From Photobacterium sanguinicancri (GTDB lineage Bacteria; Pseudomonadota; Gammaproteobacteria; Enterobacterales; Vibrionaceae): a DNA stretch of 64,000 bases. Below the pieces are notes generated by a model, which saw only the letters and a program-made list of their open reading frames with translations, ran no database searches and was not told the DNA's origin. Location of the stretch: NCBI RefSeq assembly GCF_024346675.1, contig NZ_AP024851.1:496001-560000 (forward strand), given 5' to 3'. Positions 27,986-38,033 of this stretch are shown here, in pieces. A program made the translations under genes and the position numbers. The stretch's first letter is position 1. Each line of letters begins with the position of its first letter.

Positions 27986-29308
27986 ATGTTTTATGTTCAT
28001 ATGATGCTACTGCTTGCCGTAATATTCATTGGTATTCGGCATGGTGGAATTGCGTTTGGTCTTTTAGGTGGTTTAGGCGTTTCTGTATTAGCCTTTGTGT
28101 TTGGCGTGACACCCGGAACGCCGCCTATTAGCGTAATGCTAATTATTTTGGCTGTGGTTGCAGCTTCTGCGACTTTAGAGGCAACAGGAGGACTTAAATT
28201 ACTTGTTAAATATGCAGAAAAAGTATTGCGTAAACATCCAAATAAGATTGTCTTTCTTGGGCCGCTGAGTACTTATTCATTAACGGTTCTTGTGGGGACT
28301 GGTCACTCTGTTTACCCACTTCTTCCTGTTATTTATGATGTGGCCTATAAAAAAGGTATTCGTCCTGAGCGTCCAATGGCGATGGCGTCAGTCGCGTCAC
28401 AAATGGGTATAACGGCCAGCCCAATTGCGGCTGCGGCGGCAGTGGTGATGGCGACAGCCGTTGATAATAATCTTGATGTTGGTTTGTTAGATGTACTGAT
28501 GGTGACGATCCCTGCAACATTAACGGGTTTACTTGTTGCTTGTACTTGGAGTTTAAATAGAGGGAAAGATCTGGATAAAGATCCTGAATTTAAAGCTCGT
28601 TGTGAAGATGAAGAATTCCGTAAAGAGTTACTCGATACCAGCGCGGAAACACAAGAAGGTTCAACAGAAGATAAGAAAGCTAAAACTGGACTGACTGTTT
28701 TTGTGTTGGGTATTGCGTCAGTTATTTTTGTAGCCATGTTTGGAAAGGGACTCGGTTTATTACCTGATGGCGTCAAAATGTCTGTAGCAATACAGTTTCT
28801 AATGTTGTCTGTCGGTGCGATAATTTTATTAACAACAAAAGTTCAGCCCAAGAAAATTGTAACTAGCAATGTGTTTATTGCGGGTATGACAGCGGTTGTT
28901 ATTATTTTTGGTATCGCTTGGATGAGTGACACGATTATTAGTTTCCATAAACCATATTTAATTAGTATGGTCAGCGATATTGTTAATGTTCACCCATGGA
29001 CTTTTGCTATTGCGATGTTTGTTGTTTCAGTTTTTCTGAAAAGTCAGGCCGCAGTTCTTACGATTATGTTACCTCTTGGTTTTTCTCTTGGGATCCCCGC
29101 AGAAGTTATTATTGGTGTATTACCAGCATGTTATGCATATTTCTTCTTTCCTTTTTATCCTAGTGACCTTGCTGCAATTACATTTGACCGCTCTGGCACG
29201 ACCCGAATTGGGAAATATATACTAAATCATAGCTTTATTATTCCTGGTTTCATTGGTGTAACAACTGCAACCGTTGTCGGCTATTTTTTGTCGATGGCAA
29301 TTAATTAA
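27986..29308 (+). CDS. dcuB: Anaerobic C4-dicarboxylate transporter, DcuB type
   Basis: This 440-aa inner-membrane carrier exchanges fumarate, malate or aspartate for succinate during fumarate respiration. It follows DcuB along its whole length: AVVAASATLEATGG, VGTGHSVYPLLPVIYDVA, GIRPERPMA, and the C-terminal FPFYPSDLAAITFDRSGTTRIG with the NHSFIIPG end. It lies between frdD and the fumarase gene, which is the functional order of the pathway. The fumB-dcuB pairing of E. coli is similar. Its codons are less optimised than those of frd. Confidence 0.92.
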   Translation: MFYVHMMLLLAVIFIGIRHGGIAFGLLGGLGVSVLAFVFGVTPGTPPISVMLIILAVVAASATLEATGGLKLLVKYAEKVLRKHPNKIVFLGPLSTYSLTVLVGTGHSVYPLLPVIYDVAYKKGIRPERPMAMASVASQMGITASPIAAAAAVVMATAVDNNLDVGLLDVLMVTIPATLTGLLVACTWSLNRGKDLDKDPEFKARCEDEEFRKELLDTSAETQEGSTEDKKAKTGLTVFVLGIASVIFVAMFGKGLGLLPDGVKMSVAIQFLMLSVGAIILLTTKVQPKKIVTSNVFIAGMTAVVIIFGIAWMSDTIISFHKPYLISMVSDIVNVHPWTFAIAMFVVSVFLKSQAAVLTIMLPLGFSLGIPAEVIIGVLPACYAYFFFPFYPSDLAAITFDRSGTTRIGKYILNHSFIIPGFIGVTTATVVGYFLSMAIN

Positions 29309-29318
29309 CGCACGATAA

Positions 29319-29343
29319 TTATGTTGTTGAAATAACAACATAA
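29319..29343 (+). terminator. A/T-rich hairpin after dcuB
   Basis: A perfect 10-bp stem (TTATGTTGTT, 29319-29328, with 29334-29343) has a 5-nt loop. It has few G-C pairs and only CTTT after it, so it may be a weak terminator or an RNA-stabilising end. Confidence 0.4.
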
Positions 29344-29370
29344 CTTTACACAACATCCGTAAATAATATT

Positions 29371-29410
29371 AATGACACCTATCATAGTGGGGCATTGACT
29401 GGGTGTCATT
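29371..29410 (+). promoter_or_regulatory. Inverted repeat in the fumarase leader
   Basis: AATGACACC (29371-29379) pairs perfectly with GGTGTCATT (29402-29410) across a 22-nt loop. The repeat ends 24 nt before the start codon. It could be an operator or an RNA structure in the leader. No T run follows, so it is not a standard terminator. Confidence 0.45.
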
Positions 29411-29434
29411 TAATAAAAACAAATAACGAGGGTA

Positions 29435-30946
29435 ATGATGACAGTTATTAAAAAGCACGATGTAATTGAGAGTGTTGCCGATGCATTACAATATATCTCA
29501 TATTATCACCCTTTGGACTTTGTACAGGCTTTAGAAAAAGCCTATAACAAGGAACAAAGCGCTGCGGCCAAAGATGCCATTGCACAGATCTTGATTAACT
29601 CACGCATGTCGGCAGAAGGTCGCCGTCCAATTTGTCAGGATACGGGGATTGTGACCTGTTTCGTGAAGATCGGTATGGATATACAGTGGGACAGTGATTT
29701 GACTGTTCAAGAAATGATAGATGAAGGTGTCCGCCGCGCCTATACCAATCTGGATAATCCGCTGCGAGCTTCCGTGGTAGCAGATCCTGCGGGCTTACGA
29801 AGTAACACGAAAGATAATGCACCTGCTGTTGTTCATATAGAAATGGTGCCAGGCAACAAGCTTGATATTCAGATTGCAGCCAAAGGTGGCGGCTCTGAAA
29901 ATAAAACGAAAATGGTGATGCTCAATCCTTCCGATGACGTTGCAGAGTGGGTTGAAAAAACGGTTCCCTTGATGGGGGCAGGCTGGTGTCCTCCGGGCAT
30001 GCTAGGCATAGGTATTGGTGGTACAGCTGAAAAAGCGGCCGTGTTAGCCAAAGAATCCTTGATGGAATCTATAGATATTCATGAGCTTGAGGAACGAGGC
30101 GCTCAAAATGCTGAAGAAGCCTTACGGCTAGATATTTATAACCGAGTTAATCAACTGGGTATTGGGGCGCAGGGGCTGGGTGGTTTGACAACGGTTGTTG
30201 ATGTCAAAATTAAAACAGCGCCAACCCATGCGGCCTCCAAGCCTGTATGTATGATCCCTAATTGTGCTGCAACCCGCCATGTTCACTTCACATTAGATGG
30301 TACAGGGCCTGCTAAATTGACGCCACCTAAGCTAGATGATTGGCCAGAAGTTACGTGGGAAGTTGGGGAGAATACGCGTCGTGTGAATGTCGATGAAATC
30401 ACTAAGAGTGATGTTCAAGAATGGAAATCAGGCGAGACAGTATTACTGTCGGGTAAAATCTTGACGGGGCGTGATGCGGCGCATAAACGTATTCAAGACA
30501 TGTTGGCGAGAGGGGAAGATTTTCCTGTTAATTTTAATAATCGCTTTATTTACTTTGTTGGCCCTGTGGATGCGGTGGGCGATGAAGCTGTAGGTCCTGC
30601 GGGTCCAACCACATCAACACGTATGGATAAATTTACAGAGATGATGCTTGGTCAGGCTGGTCTAACTGGCATGATTGGCAAAGCCGAACGTGGGCCAATG
30701 GCGATAGAGTCAATTAAAAAGCACAAAGCTGTGTATCTGATGGCTGTGGGTGGCGCTGCTTACCTTGTAGCCAAAGCGATAAAGAGTGCGCGTGTTGTCG
30801 CATTTGCTGATTTGGGCATGGAGGCGATTTATGAATTTGAGGTCGAAAATATGCCTGTCACAGTTGCTGTTGATGCTGAAGGTGTGAATGCGCACCAAAC
30901 GGGCCCTGATACTTGGAAGATTAAAATAGCAGAAATGGAAGCGTAA
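29435..30946 (+). CDS. Fumarate hydratase, class I (iron-sulfur)
   Basis: This 503-aa enzyme interconverts malate and fumarate with a [4Fe-4S] cluster. Cluster and active-site segments are visible: RRPICQDTGIVTCF, GAGWCPPGMLGIGIGGT, KPVCMIPNCAATRH and the C-terminal GPVDAVGDEAVGPAGPTTSTRMD. It fuses the alpha and beta parts as in FumA/FumB, and is about 45 residues shorter than the E. coli enzymes, as I recall for other marine homologues. ATG-ATG at 29435-29440 makes the first codon uncertain by one. It probably makes fumarate from imported malate for FrdABCD. The nqrA gene begins about 31 nt after its stop. Confidence 0.93.
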   Translation: MMTVIKKHDVIESVADALQYISYYHPLDFVQALEKAYNKEQSAAAKDAIAQILINSRMSAEGRRPICQDTGIVTCFVKIGMDIQWDSDLTVQEMIDEGVRRAYTNLDNPLRASVVADPAGLRSNTKDNAPAVVHIEMVPGNKLDIQIAAKGGGSENKTKMVMLNPSDDVAEWVEKTVPLMGAGWCPPGMLGIGIGGTAEKAAVLAKESLMESIDIHELEERGAQNAEEALRLDIYNRVNQLGIGAQGLGGLTTVVDVKIKTAPTHAASKPVCMIPNCAATRHVHFTLDGTGPAKLTPPKLDDWPEVTWEVGENTRRVNVDEITKSDVQEWKSGETVLLSGKILTGRDAAHKRIQDMLARGEDFPVNFNNRFIYFVGPVDAVGDEAVGPAGPTTSTRMDKFTEMMLGQAGLTGMIGKAERGPMAIESIKKHKAVYLMAVGGAAYLVAKAIKSARVVAFADLGMEAIYEFEVENMPVTVAVDAEGVNAHQTGPDTWKIKIAEMEA

Positions 30947-30977
30947 TCCTTAACAAGGTCTATGTTGTGAAGTGCGT

Positions 30978-32318
30978 ATGATTACAATAAAAAAGGGTCT
31001 GGATATCCCAATTTCAGGGACTCCTACCCAGGCGATAAATGATGGTAATGCCATCACACGTGTTGCCTTGCTTGGCGAAGAATATGTTGGTATGCGTCCT
31101 ACCATGCATACCCGCGTAGGGGATGTAGTGAAGAAAGGTCAGGTTCTTTTTGAAGATAAAAAGAATCCTGGCGTTAAATTCACTGCTCCAGCCGCTGGTA
31201 AGGTTACTGAGATTAATCGTGGTGCTAAACGTGTTCTACAATCGGTTGTTATCGATGTAGAAGGCAACGAGCAAATCACATACAACCGCTATACCGCTGA
31301 TCAACTAGCACAACTCGATCGTGATGTTGTGGTTGAACAGTTAGTTGAATCTGGCATGTGGACAGCGCTTCGTACCCGTCCATTCAGCAAGGTGCCGGCT
31401 ATTGATTCAGAAACAAAGGCTATCTTTGTTACTGCAATTGATACCAATCCTCTAGCTGCAAGCCCTGAGCTAATCATCAACGAACAAAGCGATGCGTTTG
31501 TTGCTGGTCTAACTCTACTTTCTCGCTTAACTAGCGGCAAAGTCATGGTTTGTAAAGCAGGTTCGAGCTTACCGCGTAGTTCTGAAGCTAACATTGAAGA
31601 ACACGTATTCAACGGTCCACACCCTGCTGGCCTAGTTGGTACTCACATCCACAAACTATTCGGTGCTGATGCAGCGAATGTTGCGTGGCACATTAACTAC
31701 CAAGACGTTATTGCGTTCGGTCAGCTTTTCTTAACAGGTGAGCTATACACTGATCGCGTTGTTGCCCTTGGTGGTCCTGTTGTGAACAACCCACGTCTTG
31801 TGCGTACTCAAATCGGTGCTTCTATTGAGCAGCTAACTGATTCTGAGATGATGCCAGGTCAAATTCGTGTGCTTTCAGGCTCTGTTCTGAACGCGACGAA
31901 AGCGGTTGGTCCACTGGCTTACCTTGGTCGTTACCACCTTCAAGTAACGGCGCTTCGTGAAGGCTATGAGAAAGAATTCTTAGGCTGGATCGCACCAGGT
32001 AAAAACAAATTCTCTGTAACGCGTTCGTTCTTGAGCCAATTCTTCCCTGGTCAGTTGTTTAACATGACAACCACGACTAACGGTAGTGAGCGTTCAATGG
32101 TGCCAATTGGTAACTACGAAAAAGTAATGCCACTAGACATCGAACCAACACTGTTACTTCGTGACCTTTGTGCTGGTGATAGCGATAGCGCGCAACTACT
32201 GGGTGCGCTTGAGTTAGATGAAGAAGATCTGGCTCTATGTACGTATGTATGCCCAGGTAAGTATGAGTTTGGTCCATTGCTACGTGAGTGCTTGGACAAA
32301 ATTGAGAAGGAAGGGTAA
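30978..32318 (+). CDS. nqrA: Na+-translocating NADH:quinone reductase subunit A
   Basis: This 446-aa subunit belongs to the six-subunit sodium pump that oxidises NADH and reduces ubiquinone. It matches Vibrio NqrA throughout: [70 protein letters not shown] two codons upstream (30972) is possible, but ATG-ATT-ACA is the family start. The gap to the fumarase stop is about 31 nt, and I see neither a terminator nor a clear promoter in it. Codons become highly optimised along the gene. Confidence 0.96.
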   Translation: MITIKKGLDIPISGTPTQAINDGNAITRVALLGEEYVGMRPTMHTRVGDVVKKGQVLFEDKKNPGVKFTAPAAGKVTEINRGAKRVLQSVVIDVEGNEQITYNRYTADQLAQLDRDVVVEQLVESGMWTALRTRPFSKVPAIDSETKAIFVTAIDTNPLAASPELIINEQSDAFVAGLTLLSRLTSGKVMVCKAGSSLPRSSEANIEEHVFNGPHPAGLVGTHIHKLFGADAANVAWHINYQDVIAFGQLFLTGELYTDRVVALGGPVVNNPRLVRTQIGASIEQLTDSEMMPGQIRVLSGSVLNATKAVGPLAYLGRYHLQVTALREGYEKEFLGWIAPGKNKFSVTRSFLSQFFPGQLFNMTTTTNGSERSMVPIGNYEKVMPLDIEPTLLLRDLCAGDSDSAQLLGALELDEEDLALCTYVCPGKYEFGPLLRECLDKIEKEG

Positions 32319-32321
32319 TTC

Positions 32322-33566
32322 ATGGGTCTCAAGAATTTCCTCGAAGATGTTGAACATCACTTTGAACCTGGTGGTAAACACGAAAGATGGTTTGCGCTTT
32401 ACGAAGCATTCGCCACTCTTATGTACACTCCAGGCCAAGTGACGCGTACTGGTTCACACGTTCGCGATAGTATTGACCTTAAACGTATCATGATCATGGT
32501 ATGGTTTGCGGTATTCCCAGCAATGTTCTGGGGCATGTTCAATACGGGTCATCAAGCAATCACTGCACTAAACCACATGTACGTTGGTGAACAACTGGCG
32601 ACTGTACTTGCAGGCGATTGGCACTACTGGCTAACGCAAATGTTAGGCGGCACACTCACAGCTGATGCTGGGTGGGGTAGCAAAATGCTACTCGGTGCGA
32701 CTTACTTCCTCCCTATCTACGCAGTGGTATTTGCTGTAGGTGGTTTCTGGGAAGTGCTTTTCTGTATGGTGCGTAAGCATGAAGTTAACGAAGGTTTCTT
32801 TGTAACTTCTATCTTGTTCGCATTGATCGTTCCAGCAACACTTCCACTTTGGCAAGCTGCACTAGGTATTACCTTTGGTGTTGTTGTTGCGAAAGAGATC
32901 TTTGGTGGTACTGGTCGTAACTTCCTTAACCCTGCGCTTGCAGGTCGTGCCTTCCTGTTCTTCGCATACCCAGCTCAGATCTCTGGTGATCTAGTATGGA
33001 CTGCGGCTGACGGTTTCTCAGGTGCAACTGCGCTAAGCCAGTGGGCTAACGGTGGTCAAGCTTCTGTACTGAATACAGTGACAGGCGAAGCGATCACTTG
33101 GATGGACGCGTTTATCGGTCGTATTCCAGGCTCTATCGGTGAAGTTTCTACACTCGCTATCATTCTTGGTGGCGCAATGATCGTTTACATGGGCATCGCT
33201 TCATGGCGCATCATCGCGGGTACTATGATTGGTATGGTTGCAGCAGCGACTCTGTTTAACATCGTTGGTTCTGACACCAATGCAATGTTCAGCATGCCAT
33301 GGCACTGGCACCTAGTTCTAGGTGGTTTTGCATTCGGTATGATGTTCATGGCAACTGACCCTGTATCAGCGGCATTTACCAATAAAGGTAAGTGGTGGTA
33401 CGGTGCGTTAATTGGTGCAATGGCAGTGATGATTCGTGTAGTTAACCCAGCTTACCCTGAGGGTATGATGCTGGCGATTCTATTCGCGAACCTCTTCGCG
33501 CCTCTATTTGACAACCTAGTTGTTCAGGGCAACATCAAACGGAGACTAGCTCGCCATGGCAAGTAA
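32322..33566 (+). CDS. nqrB: Na+-NQR subunit B
   Basis: This 414-aa membrane subunit carries covalently bound FMN on a threonine in the S-G-A-T motif. Here the motif is at residues 233-236, so T236 matches the known residue in Vibrio cholerae NqrB. About ten hydrophobic segments are present. It starts 3 nt after nqrA and overlaps nqrC by 11 nt. Confidence 0.96.
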   Translation: MGLKNFLEDVEHHFEPGGKHERWFALYEAFATLMYTPGQVTRTGSHVRDSIDLKRIMIMVWFAVFPAMFWGMFNTGHQAITALNHMYVGEQLATVLAGDWHYWLTQMLGGTLTADAGWGSKMLLGATYFLPIYAVVFAVGGFWEVLFCMVRKHEVNEGFFVTSILFALIVPATLPLWQAALGITFGVVVAKEIFGGTGRNFLNPALAGRAFLFFAYPAQISGDLVWTAADGFSGATALSQWANGGQASVLNTVTGEAITWMDAFIGRIPGSIGEVSTLAIILGGAMIVYMGIASWRIIAGTMIGMVAAATLFNIVGSDTNAMFSMPWHWHLVLGGFAFGMMFMATDPVSAAFTNKGKWWYGALIGAMAVMIRVVNPAYPEGMMLAILFANLFAPLFDNLVVQGNIKRRLARHGK

Positions 33567-34350
33567 TAACGATAGCATTAAAAAAACGCTGATTGTTGTT
33601 GTCGCGCTGAGCCTAGTCTGCTCGATCGTGGTATCAACTGCAGCTGTTGCACTGCGTCCTCTACAGCAAAAAAATGCGGTAGAAGATGTTCAGCGTAACA
33701 TCTTGTCTGTTGCTGGCCTGCTTGACGGTGCTGCAAACATTCAAGAAGCATACGGTCAGTTCATCGAGCCTAAGCTTGTTGACTTAAACACTGGCGAGTT
33801 TGTTGATCAAACTGAAGCGGGTCAAACACCTGCACAGTACAACCAACGTTCAGCTGCGAAAGATCCAGCACAATCTGTGAAGCTAAACGCTGAGCAAGAT
33901 CTGGCTAAGATCATTCGTCGTGCAAACGTGGCGACTGTTTACCTCGTTAAAGACGCGAACGATAACATCGAGAAACTGATCCTACCGGTTCACGGTAACG
34001 GTCTGTGGTCTATGATGTACGCATTCGTTGCGGTTGAGACTGATGGTAATACTGTTTCTGGTATCACTTACTACCAGCAGGGTGAAACCCCTGGACTGGG
34101 TGGTGAAATCGAAAACCCGAACTGGCGTGCACAGTTTGAAGGTAAGAAACTGTTTGATGACAACAACCAACCTGCTATTCGCGTAGTGAAAGGTGGTGCA
34201 ACCCCTGGTGATATCCACGGTGTTGACGGTCTTTCTGGTGCGACGCTAACTGGTAACGGTGTACAACACACCTTCGATTTCTGGTTAGGCGACATGGGCT
34301 TCGGTCCTTTCCTAGCTAAGGTTCGTAAGGGAGGCCTGAACAATGGCTGA
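33556..34350 (+). CDS. nqrC: Na+-NQR subunit C
   Basis: This 264-aa subunit has one N-terminal transmembrane helix (about 11-33) and a periplasmic FMN-binding domain. The covalent FMN site is the S-G-A-T motif at residues 227-230 (T230). The FMN is attached by the ApbE transferase, whose gene is not in this window. It overlaps nqrD by 8 nt. Confidence 0.96.
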   Translation: MASNNDSIKKTLIVVVALSLVCSIVVSTAAVALRPLQQKNAVEDVQRNILSVAGLLDGAANIQEAYGQFIEPKLVDLNTGEFVDQTEAGQTPAQYNQRSAAKDPAQSVKLNAEQDLAKIIRRANVATVYLVKDANDNIEKLILPVHGNGLWSMMYAFVAVETDGNTVSGITYYQQGETPGLGGEIENPNWRAQFEGKKLFDDNNQPAIRVVKGGATPGDIHGVDGLSGATLTGNGVQHTFDFWLGDMGFGPFLAKVRKGGLNNG

Positions 34351-34975
34351 TGCTAAAGAAATGAAAAAGATCTTGTTTGCGCCGTTTCTCGACAACAACC
34401 CGATCGCGCTTCAGGTTCTTGGTGTATGTTCTGCACTAGCGGTTACTACGAAACTAGAAACAGCGTTTGTAATGACGCTAGCGGTAACGTTTGTTACAGC
34501 ATTTTCTAACTTTTTCGTATCGTTAGTTCGTAACCATATTCCTAACAGTGTACGTATCATCGCGCAGATGGCGATCATTGCATCACTAGTAATCTTGGTT
34601 GACCAAGTACTAAAAGCATTTGTTTACGATATTTCTAAACAGCTTTCTGTATTCGTTGGCCTGATCATTACTAACTGTATCGTAATGGGTCGTGCTGAAG
34701 CATACGCAATGAAGTCTGCACCACTACCGTCGCTTATTGATGGTATTGGTAACGGTCTTGGTTACGGTTTCGTACTAATCACTGTTGGCTTCTTCCGTGA
34801 ACTACTAGGTTCAGGTAAGTTATTTGGCATCGAGGTTCTACCTCTAGTATCTGACGGCGGTTGGTACCAACCAAACGGCATGATGCTACTCGCGCCATCA
34901 GCTTTCTTCCTGATCGGTTTCATGATCTGGGCTATCCGTATTATTCGTCCAGAACAAGTAGAAGCGAAGGAGTAA
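34343..34975 (+). CDS. nqrD: Na+-NQR subunit D
   Basis: This 210-aa membrane subunit has six transmembrane segments and the NqrDE/RnfAE motifs, including [13 protein letters not shown], whose cysteine helps hold the intramembrane iron-sulfur centre together with NqrE. The [13 protein letters not shown] segment is typical. Confidence 0.96.
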   Translation: MADAKEMKKILFAPFLDNNPIALQVLGVCSALAVTTKLETAFVMTLAVTFVTAFSNFFVSLVRNHIPNSVRIIAQMAIIASLVILVDQVLKAFVYDISKQLSVFVGLIITNCIVMGRAEAYAMKSAPLPSLIDGIGNGLGYGFVLITVGFFRELLGSGKLFGIEVLPLVSDGGWYQPNGMMLLAPSAFFLIGFMIWAIRIIRPEQVEAKE

Positions 34976-34982
34976 GGGGAAC

Positions 34983-35579
34983 ATGGAACATTATCTAAGC
35001 CTTTTAGTTCGTTCGATTTTTATCGAGAACATGGCACTTTCGTTCTTCTTAGGTATGTGTACATTCCTTGCGGTATCTAAGAAAGTAAAAACCTCTTTTG
35101 GTCTGGGTGTTGCGGTAATCGTTGTACTAACGATTGCGGTACCTGTAAACAACCTTGTTTACAACCTACTACTAAAAGATGGTGCGATTGTTGAAGGTGT
35201 GGACTTAAGCTTCCTTAACTTCATCACGTTTATCGGTGTAATTGCAGCACTTGTTCAGATTCTAGAAATGATTCTGGACCGCTTCTTCCCACCGCTATAC
35301 AACGCACTTGGTATTTTCCTTCCGCTGATCACAGTTAACTGTGCAATCTTCGGTGGTGTATCTTTCATGGTACAACGTGACTACAACTTCCTTGAGTCTG
35401 TAGTGTACGGTTTCGGTTCAGGCACCGGTTGGATGCTTGCAATCGTAGCCCTAGCGGGTATTCGTGAAAAGATGAAGTACTCAGACGTACCTCCGGGTTT
35501 ACGTGGTTTGGGTATTACATTCATCACTGTTGGTCTTATGGCGTTAGGCTTTATGTCTTTCTCTGGCGTACAGCTGTAA
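34983..35579 (+). CDS. nqrE: Na+-NQR subunit E
   Basis: This 198-aa membrane subunit is homologous to NqrD in inverted topology. The cysteine in the early [12 protein letters not shown] segment and the one in [13 protein letters not shown] match the conserved iron-site residues of the family. It lies 8 nt after nqrD. Confidence 0.96.
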   Translation: MEHYLSLLVRSIFIENMALSFFLGMCTFLAVSKKVKTSFGLGVAVIVVLTIAVPVNNLVYNLLLKDGAIVEGVDLSFLNFITFIGVIAALVQILEMILDRFFPPLYNALGIFLPLITVNCAIFGGVSFMVQRDYNFLESVVYGFGSGTGWMLAIVALAGIREKMKYSDVPPGLRGLGITFITVGLMALGFMSFSGVQL

Positions 35580-35600
35580 TCAGGATAATAGGAATAGTCA

Positions 35601-36824
35601 ATGGATATTATTCTTGGCGTAGTCATGTTCACTCTGATTATCCTGGCTCTAGTTTTAGTGATTCTTTTCGCTAAATCTAAGCTAGTACCATCAGGCGACA
35701 TTACTATCTCAGTAAACAACGATCCGGAAAAAGCGATTACAACCGCTGCCGGTAGTAAACTACTTAATGCTCTTTCAGCAAGTGGTATCTTCGTTTCTTC
35801 TGCTTGTGGTGGCGGTGGCTCTTGTGGCCAGTGTCGCGTTAAAGTGAAATCGGGTGGTGGTGACATCTTACCGACTGAACTTGACCACATCACAAAAGGT
35901 GAAGCACGTGAAGGCGAGCGTCTAGCATGTCAGGTTAACGTTAAATCTGATATGAACATCGAGCTTCCAGAAGAAATCTTTGGTGTTAAGAAGTGGGAAT
36001 GTGAAGTTCTTTCGAATGACAACGAAGCAACGTTCATCAAAGAACTCGTGCTTAAAATCCCAGAAGGCGAGGAAGTTCCTTTCCGTGCGGGTGGTTACAT
36101 TCAGATTGAAGCTGAACCGCATCACATCAAATACGCTGACTTCGATGTTCCTGAGGAATACCGTGGTGATTGGGACAAGTTCAACCTGTTCCGTTACGAG
36201 TCAGTTGTTAAAGAGCACTCAATCCGTGCTTACTCTATGGCGTCATACCCAGAAGAGAAAGGCCTGATTAAGCTTAACGTGCGTATCGCAACGCCGCCGC
36301 CAAACAACCCAGATGTACCACCAGGTGTGATGTCTTCATACATTTGGTCTCTGAAGTCTGGCGATACATGTACTATTTCTGGTCCTTTCGGTGAGTTTTT
36401 CGCGAAAGAAACGGATAACGAAATGGTATTCATCGGTGGTGGTGCTGGTATGGCACCTATGCGTTCACACATCTTCGACCAGCTTCTACGTCTTAAATCT
36501 AAGCGTAAGATGACTTACTGGTACGGTGCTCGCTCTAAGCGTGAAATGTTCTACATTGAAGATTTCGATACGCTAGCTGCGGACAACGAGAACTTCGAGT
36601 GGCATGTTGCACTGTCTGATCCTTCTCCAGAAGATAACTGGGATGGTTACACAGGCTTCATCCACAACGTGATCTACGAGAACTACTTGAAAGATCACGA
36701 AGCACCAGAAGACTGTGAATACTACATGTGTGGTCCACCAATGATGAATGCCGCTGTTATCGGCATGCTGAAAGATCTTGGTGTAGAAGACGAAAACATC
36801 CTTCTGGATGACTTCGGTGGCTAA
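35601..36824 (+). CDS. nqrF: Na+-NQR subunit F (NADH dehydrogenase subunit)
   Basis: This 407-aa subunit accepts electrons from NADH. One N-terminal transmembrane helix is followed by a [2Fe-2S] ferredoxin domain with C69, C75, C78 and C110, an FAD domain (RAYSMASYP) and an NADH domain ([19 protein letters not shown]). It ends in the conserved LLDDFGG. It is the last gene of the operon; no apbE or nqrM follows before the terminator. Confidence 0.97.
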   Translation: MDIILGVVMFTLIILALVLVILFAKSKLVPSGDITISVNNDPEKAITTAAGSKLLNALSASGIFVSSACGGGGSCGQCRVKVKSGGGDILPTELDHITKGEAREGERLACQVNVKSDMNIELPEEIFGVKKWECEVLSNDNEATFIKELVLKIPEGEEVPFRAGGYIQIEAEPHHIKYADFDVPEEYRGDWDKFNLFRYESVVKEHSIRAYSMASYPEEKGLIKLNVRIATPPPNNPDVPPGVMSSYIWSLKSGDTCTISGPFGEFFAKETDNEMVFIGGGAGMAPMRSHIFDQLLRLKSKRKMTYWYGARSKREMFYIEDFDTLAADNENFEWHVALSDPSPEDNWDGYTGFIHNVIYENYLKDHEAPEDCEYYMCGPPMMNAAVIGMLKDLGVEDENILLDDFGG

Positions 36825-36848
36825 TTAGCCCTTCGAGCACAATACATT

Positions 36849-36880
36849 GGCTGACCCTGTTAAGGGGCAGCCTTTTTTCA
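36849..36880 (+). terminator. Intrinsic terminator of the nqr operon
   Basis: The stem GGCTG-A-CCCT / AGGG-G-CAGCC (36849-36858 with 36863-36872) has one mismatch and a GTTA loop and is followed by six T. Confidence 0.88.
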
Positions 36881-36913
36881 TTTTGGTGCTCGTTATTTTA
36901 TTATGGTGTTGAA

Positions 36914-38032
36914 TTACTCTACTGCTTCTGCAATCTGCATCGCGGGGTAATCTGTGTAACCACGTTCATTTCCACCAAACAAGGTTGCACCGTCTAAATC
37001 GGCTAGCTCATAACCGTGTTCTAAACGAGACACCAAGTCTGGGTTAGAGACAAATGGGCGCCCGAAGGCCACTAAATCCGCATAACCTTTGCTAAGAACC
37101 TCATCGGCGCGTTCTTGGGTGTAACTACCTGCCACAATGATGGCGTTGGTGAAAATTTCGCGTAGTTCAATGCGGAAACTCTCAGGAATAACGGGTGCAT
37201 CGTCCCAATCAGCTTCAGATAGGTGCATGTAAGCAATATCTCGCGCTTGTAATTGACGAGACGCTTCAAGAATTGTTGGCACAATATCAGGGCAGTTCAT
37301 GTCTTTGAATGTAATGAAGGGCGCTAAGCGAACGCCTACTTTATCTGCGCCAATTGCATCAATAACGGCATCTACCACTTCAATTAAGAAACGAATACGA
37401 TTTTCACGTGTGCCGCCGTAGTTGTCGGTTCGTTTGTTGGAATTGGTGCGGAGGAATTGGTCAATGAGATAACCGTTACCGCCGTGAATTTCCACACCAT
37501 CAAAGCCTGCTTCAATGGCTCGTTTTGCTGAATAGGCAAAGTCTTTAATGACACGATCGATATCACTTTGATCCATTTCACGAGGTTGAATACAGTCCAC
37601 CATATTGCCATTACCTTGGTCATCAGAAATCCAAACTTTGGTTTCGATTGGCGCTAAGGCTGAAGGACCCATTGGCAGCTCACCTTTTTGGAACGTGGGG
37701 TGAGAAACACGGCCTACATGCCATAGCTGACAGAACATGGCTGCCCCTTGCTCGTGCGCTGCTTTCGTGACAGGTTGCCAGCCTTCGACTTGCTCGTCCG
37801 TGTAAACACCTGGGGTGAATGAGTAACCTTGTGAGTCGTCAGAAATCTGAGTGGCTTCAGAGATGATTAAACCCGCCGTGGCACGTTGTTGGTAGTAGGT
37901 CGCCATCATATCATTGGGAATATTACCGGGTTGGCTAGTGCGCGCTCGTGTCATGGGTGCCATAACAACACGGTTTTGTAAATCTAGGCTTTTAAGTTGT
38001 GCTTTTTCAAATAATTTTTTCATGGTCTTCAT
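36914..38032 (-). CDS. Old Yellow Enzyme-family flavin reductase, second paralog
   Basis: This 372-aa FMN enzyme is of the same family as the protein at 2099-3211. It shares the motifs LQNRVVMAPMTRARTSQPG, WHVGRVSHP, the anion pair in HGGNGYLIDQF, and AFGRPFVSNPD. At the anion-binding site it has HGGN where the paralog has HAAN. It is the last gene of a minus-strand group with glutaredoxin 2 (1 nt apart) and an SDR. A second ATG at 38023 could also be the start. A role in clearing electrophiles such as quinones or maleimides is inferred. Confidence 0.88.
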   Translation of the reverse strand: MKTMKKLFEKAQLKSLDLQNRVVMAPMTRARTSQPGNIPNDMMATYYQQRATAGLIISEATQISDDSQGYSFTPGVYTDEQVEGWQPVTKAAHEQGAAMFCQLWHVGRVSHPTFQKGELPMGPSALAPIETKVWISDDQGNGNMVDCIQPREMDQSDIDRVIKDFAYSAKRAIEAGFDGVEIHGGNGYLIDQFLRTNSNKRTDNYGGTRENRIRFLIEVVDAVIDAIGADKVGVRLAPFITFKDMNCPDIVPTILEASRQLQARDIAYMHLSEADWDDAPVIPESFRIELREIFTNAIIVAGSYTQERADEVLSKGYADLVAFGRPFVSNPDLVSRLEHGYELADLDGATLFGGNERGYTDYPAMQIAEAVE

Positions 38033-38033
38033 C

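Noticed and set aside
35381..35893. Long minus-strand frame (170 aa) inside nqrE/nqrF
   Set aside because: It is antisense to two conserved genes, has no family resemblance and is explained by codon bias of the real genes. The same holds for frames at 21837-22241, 28345-28776 and 633-968.
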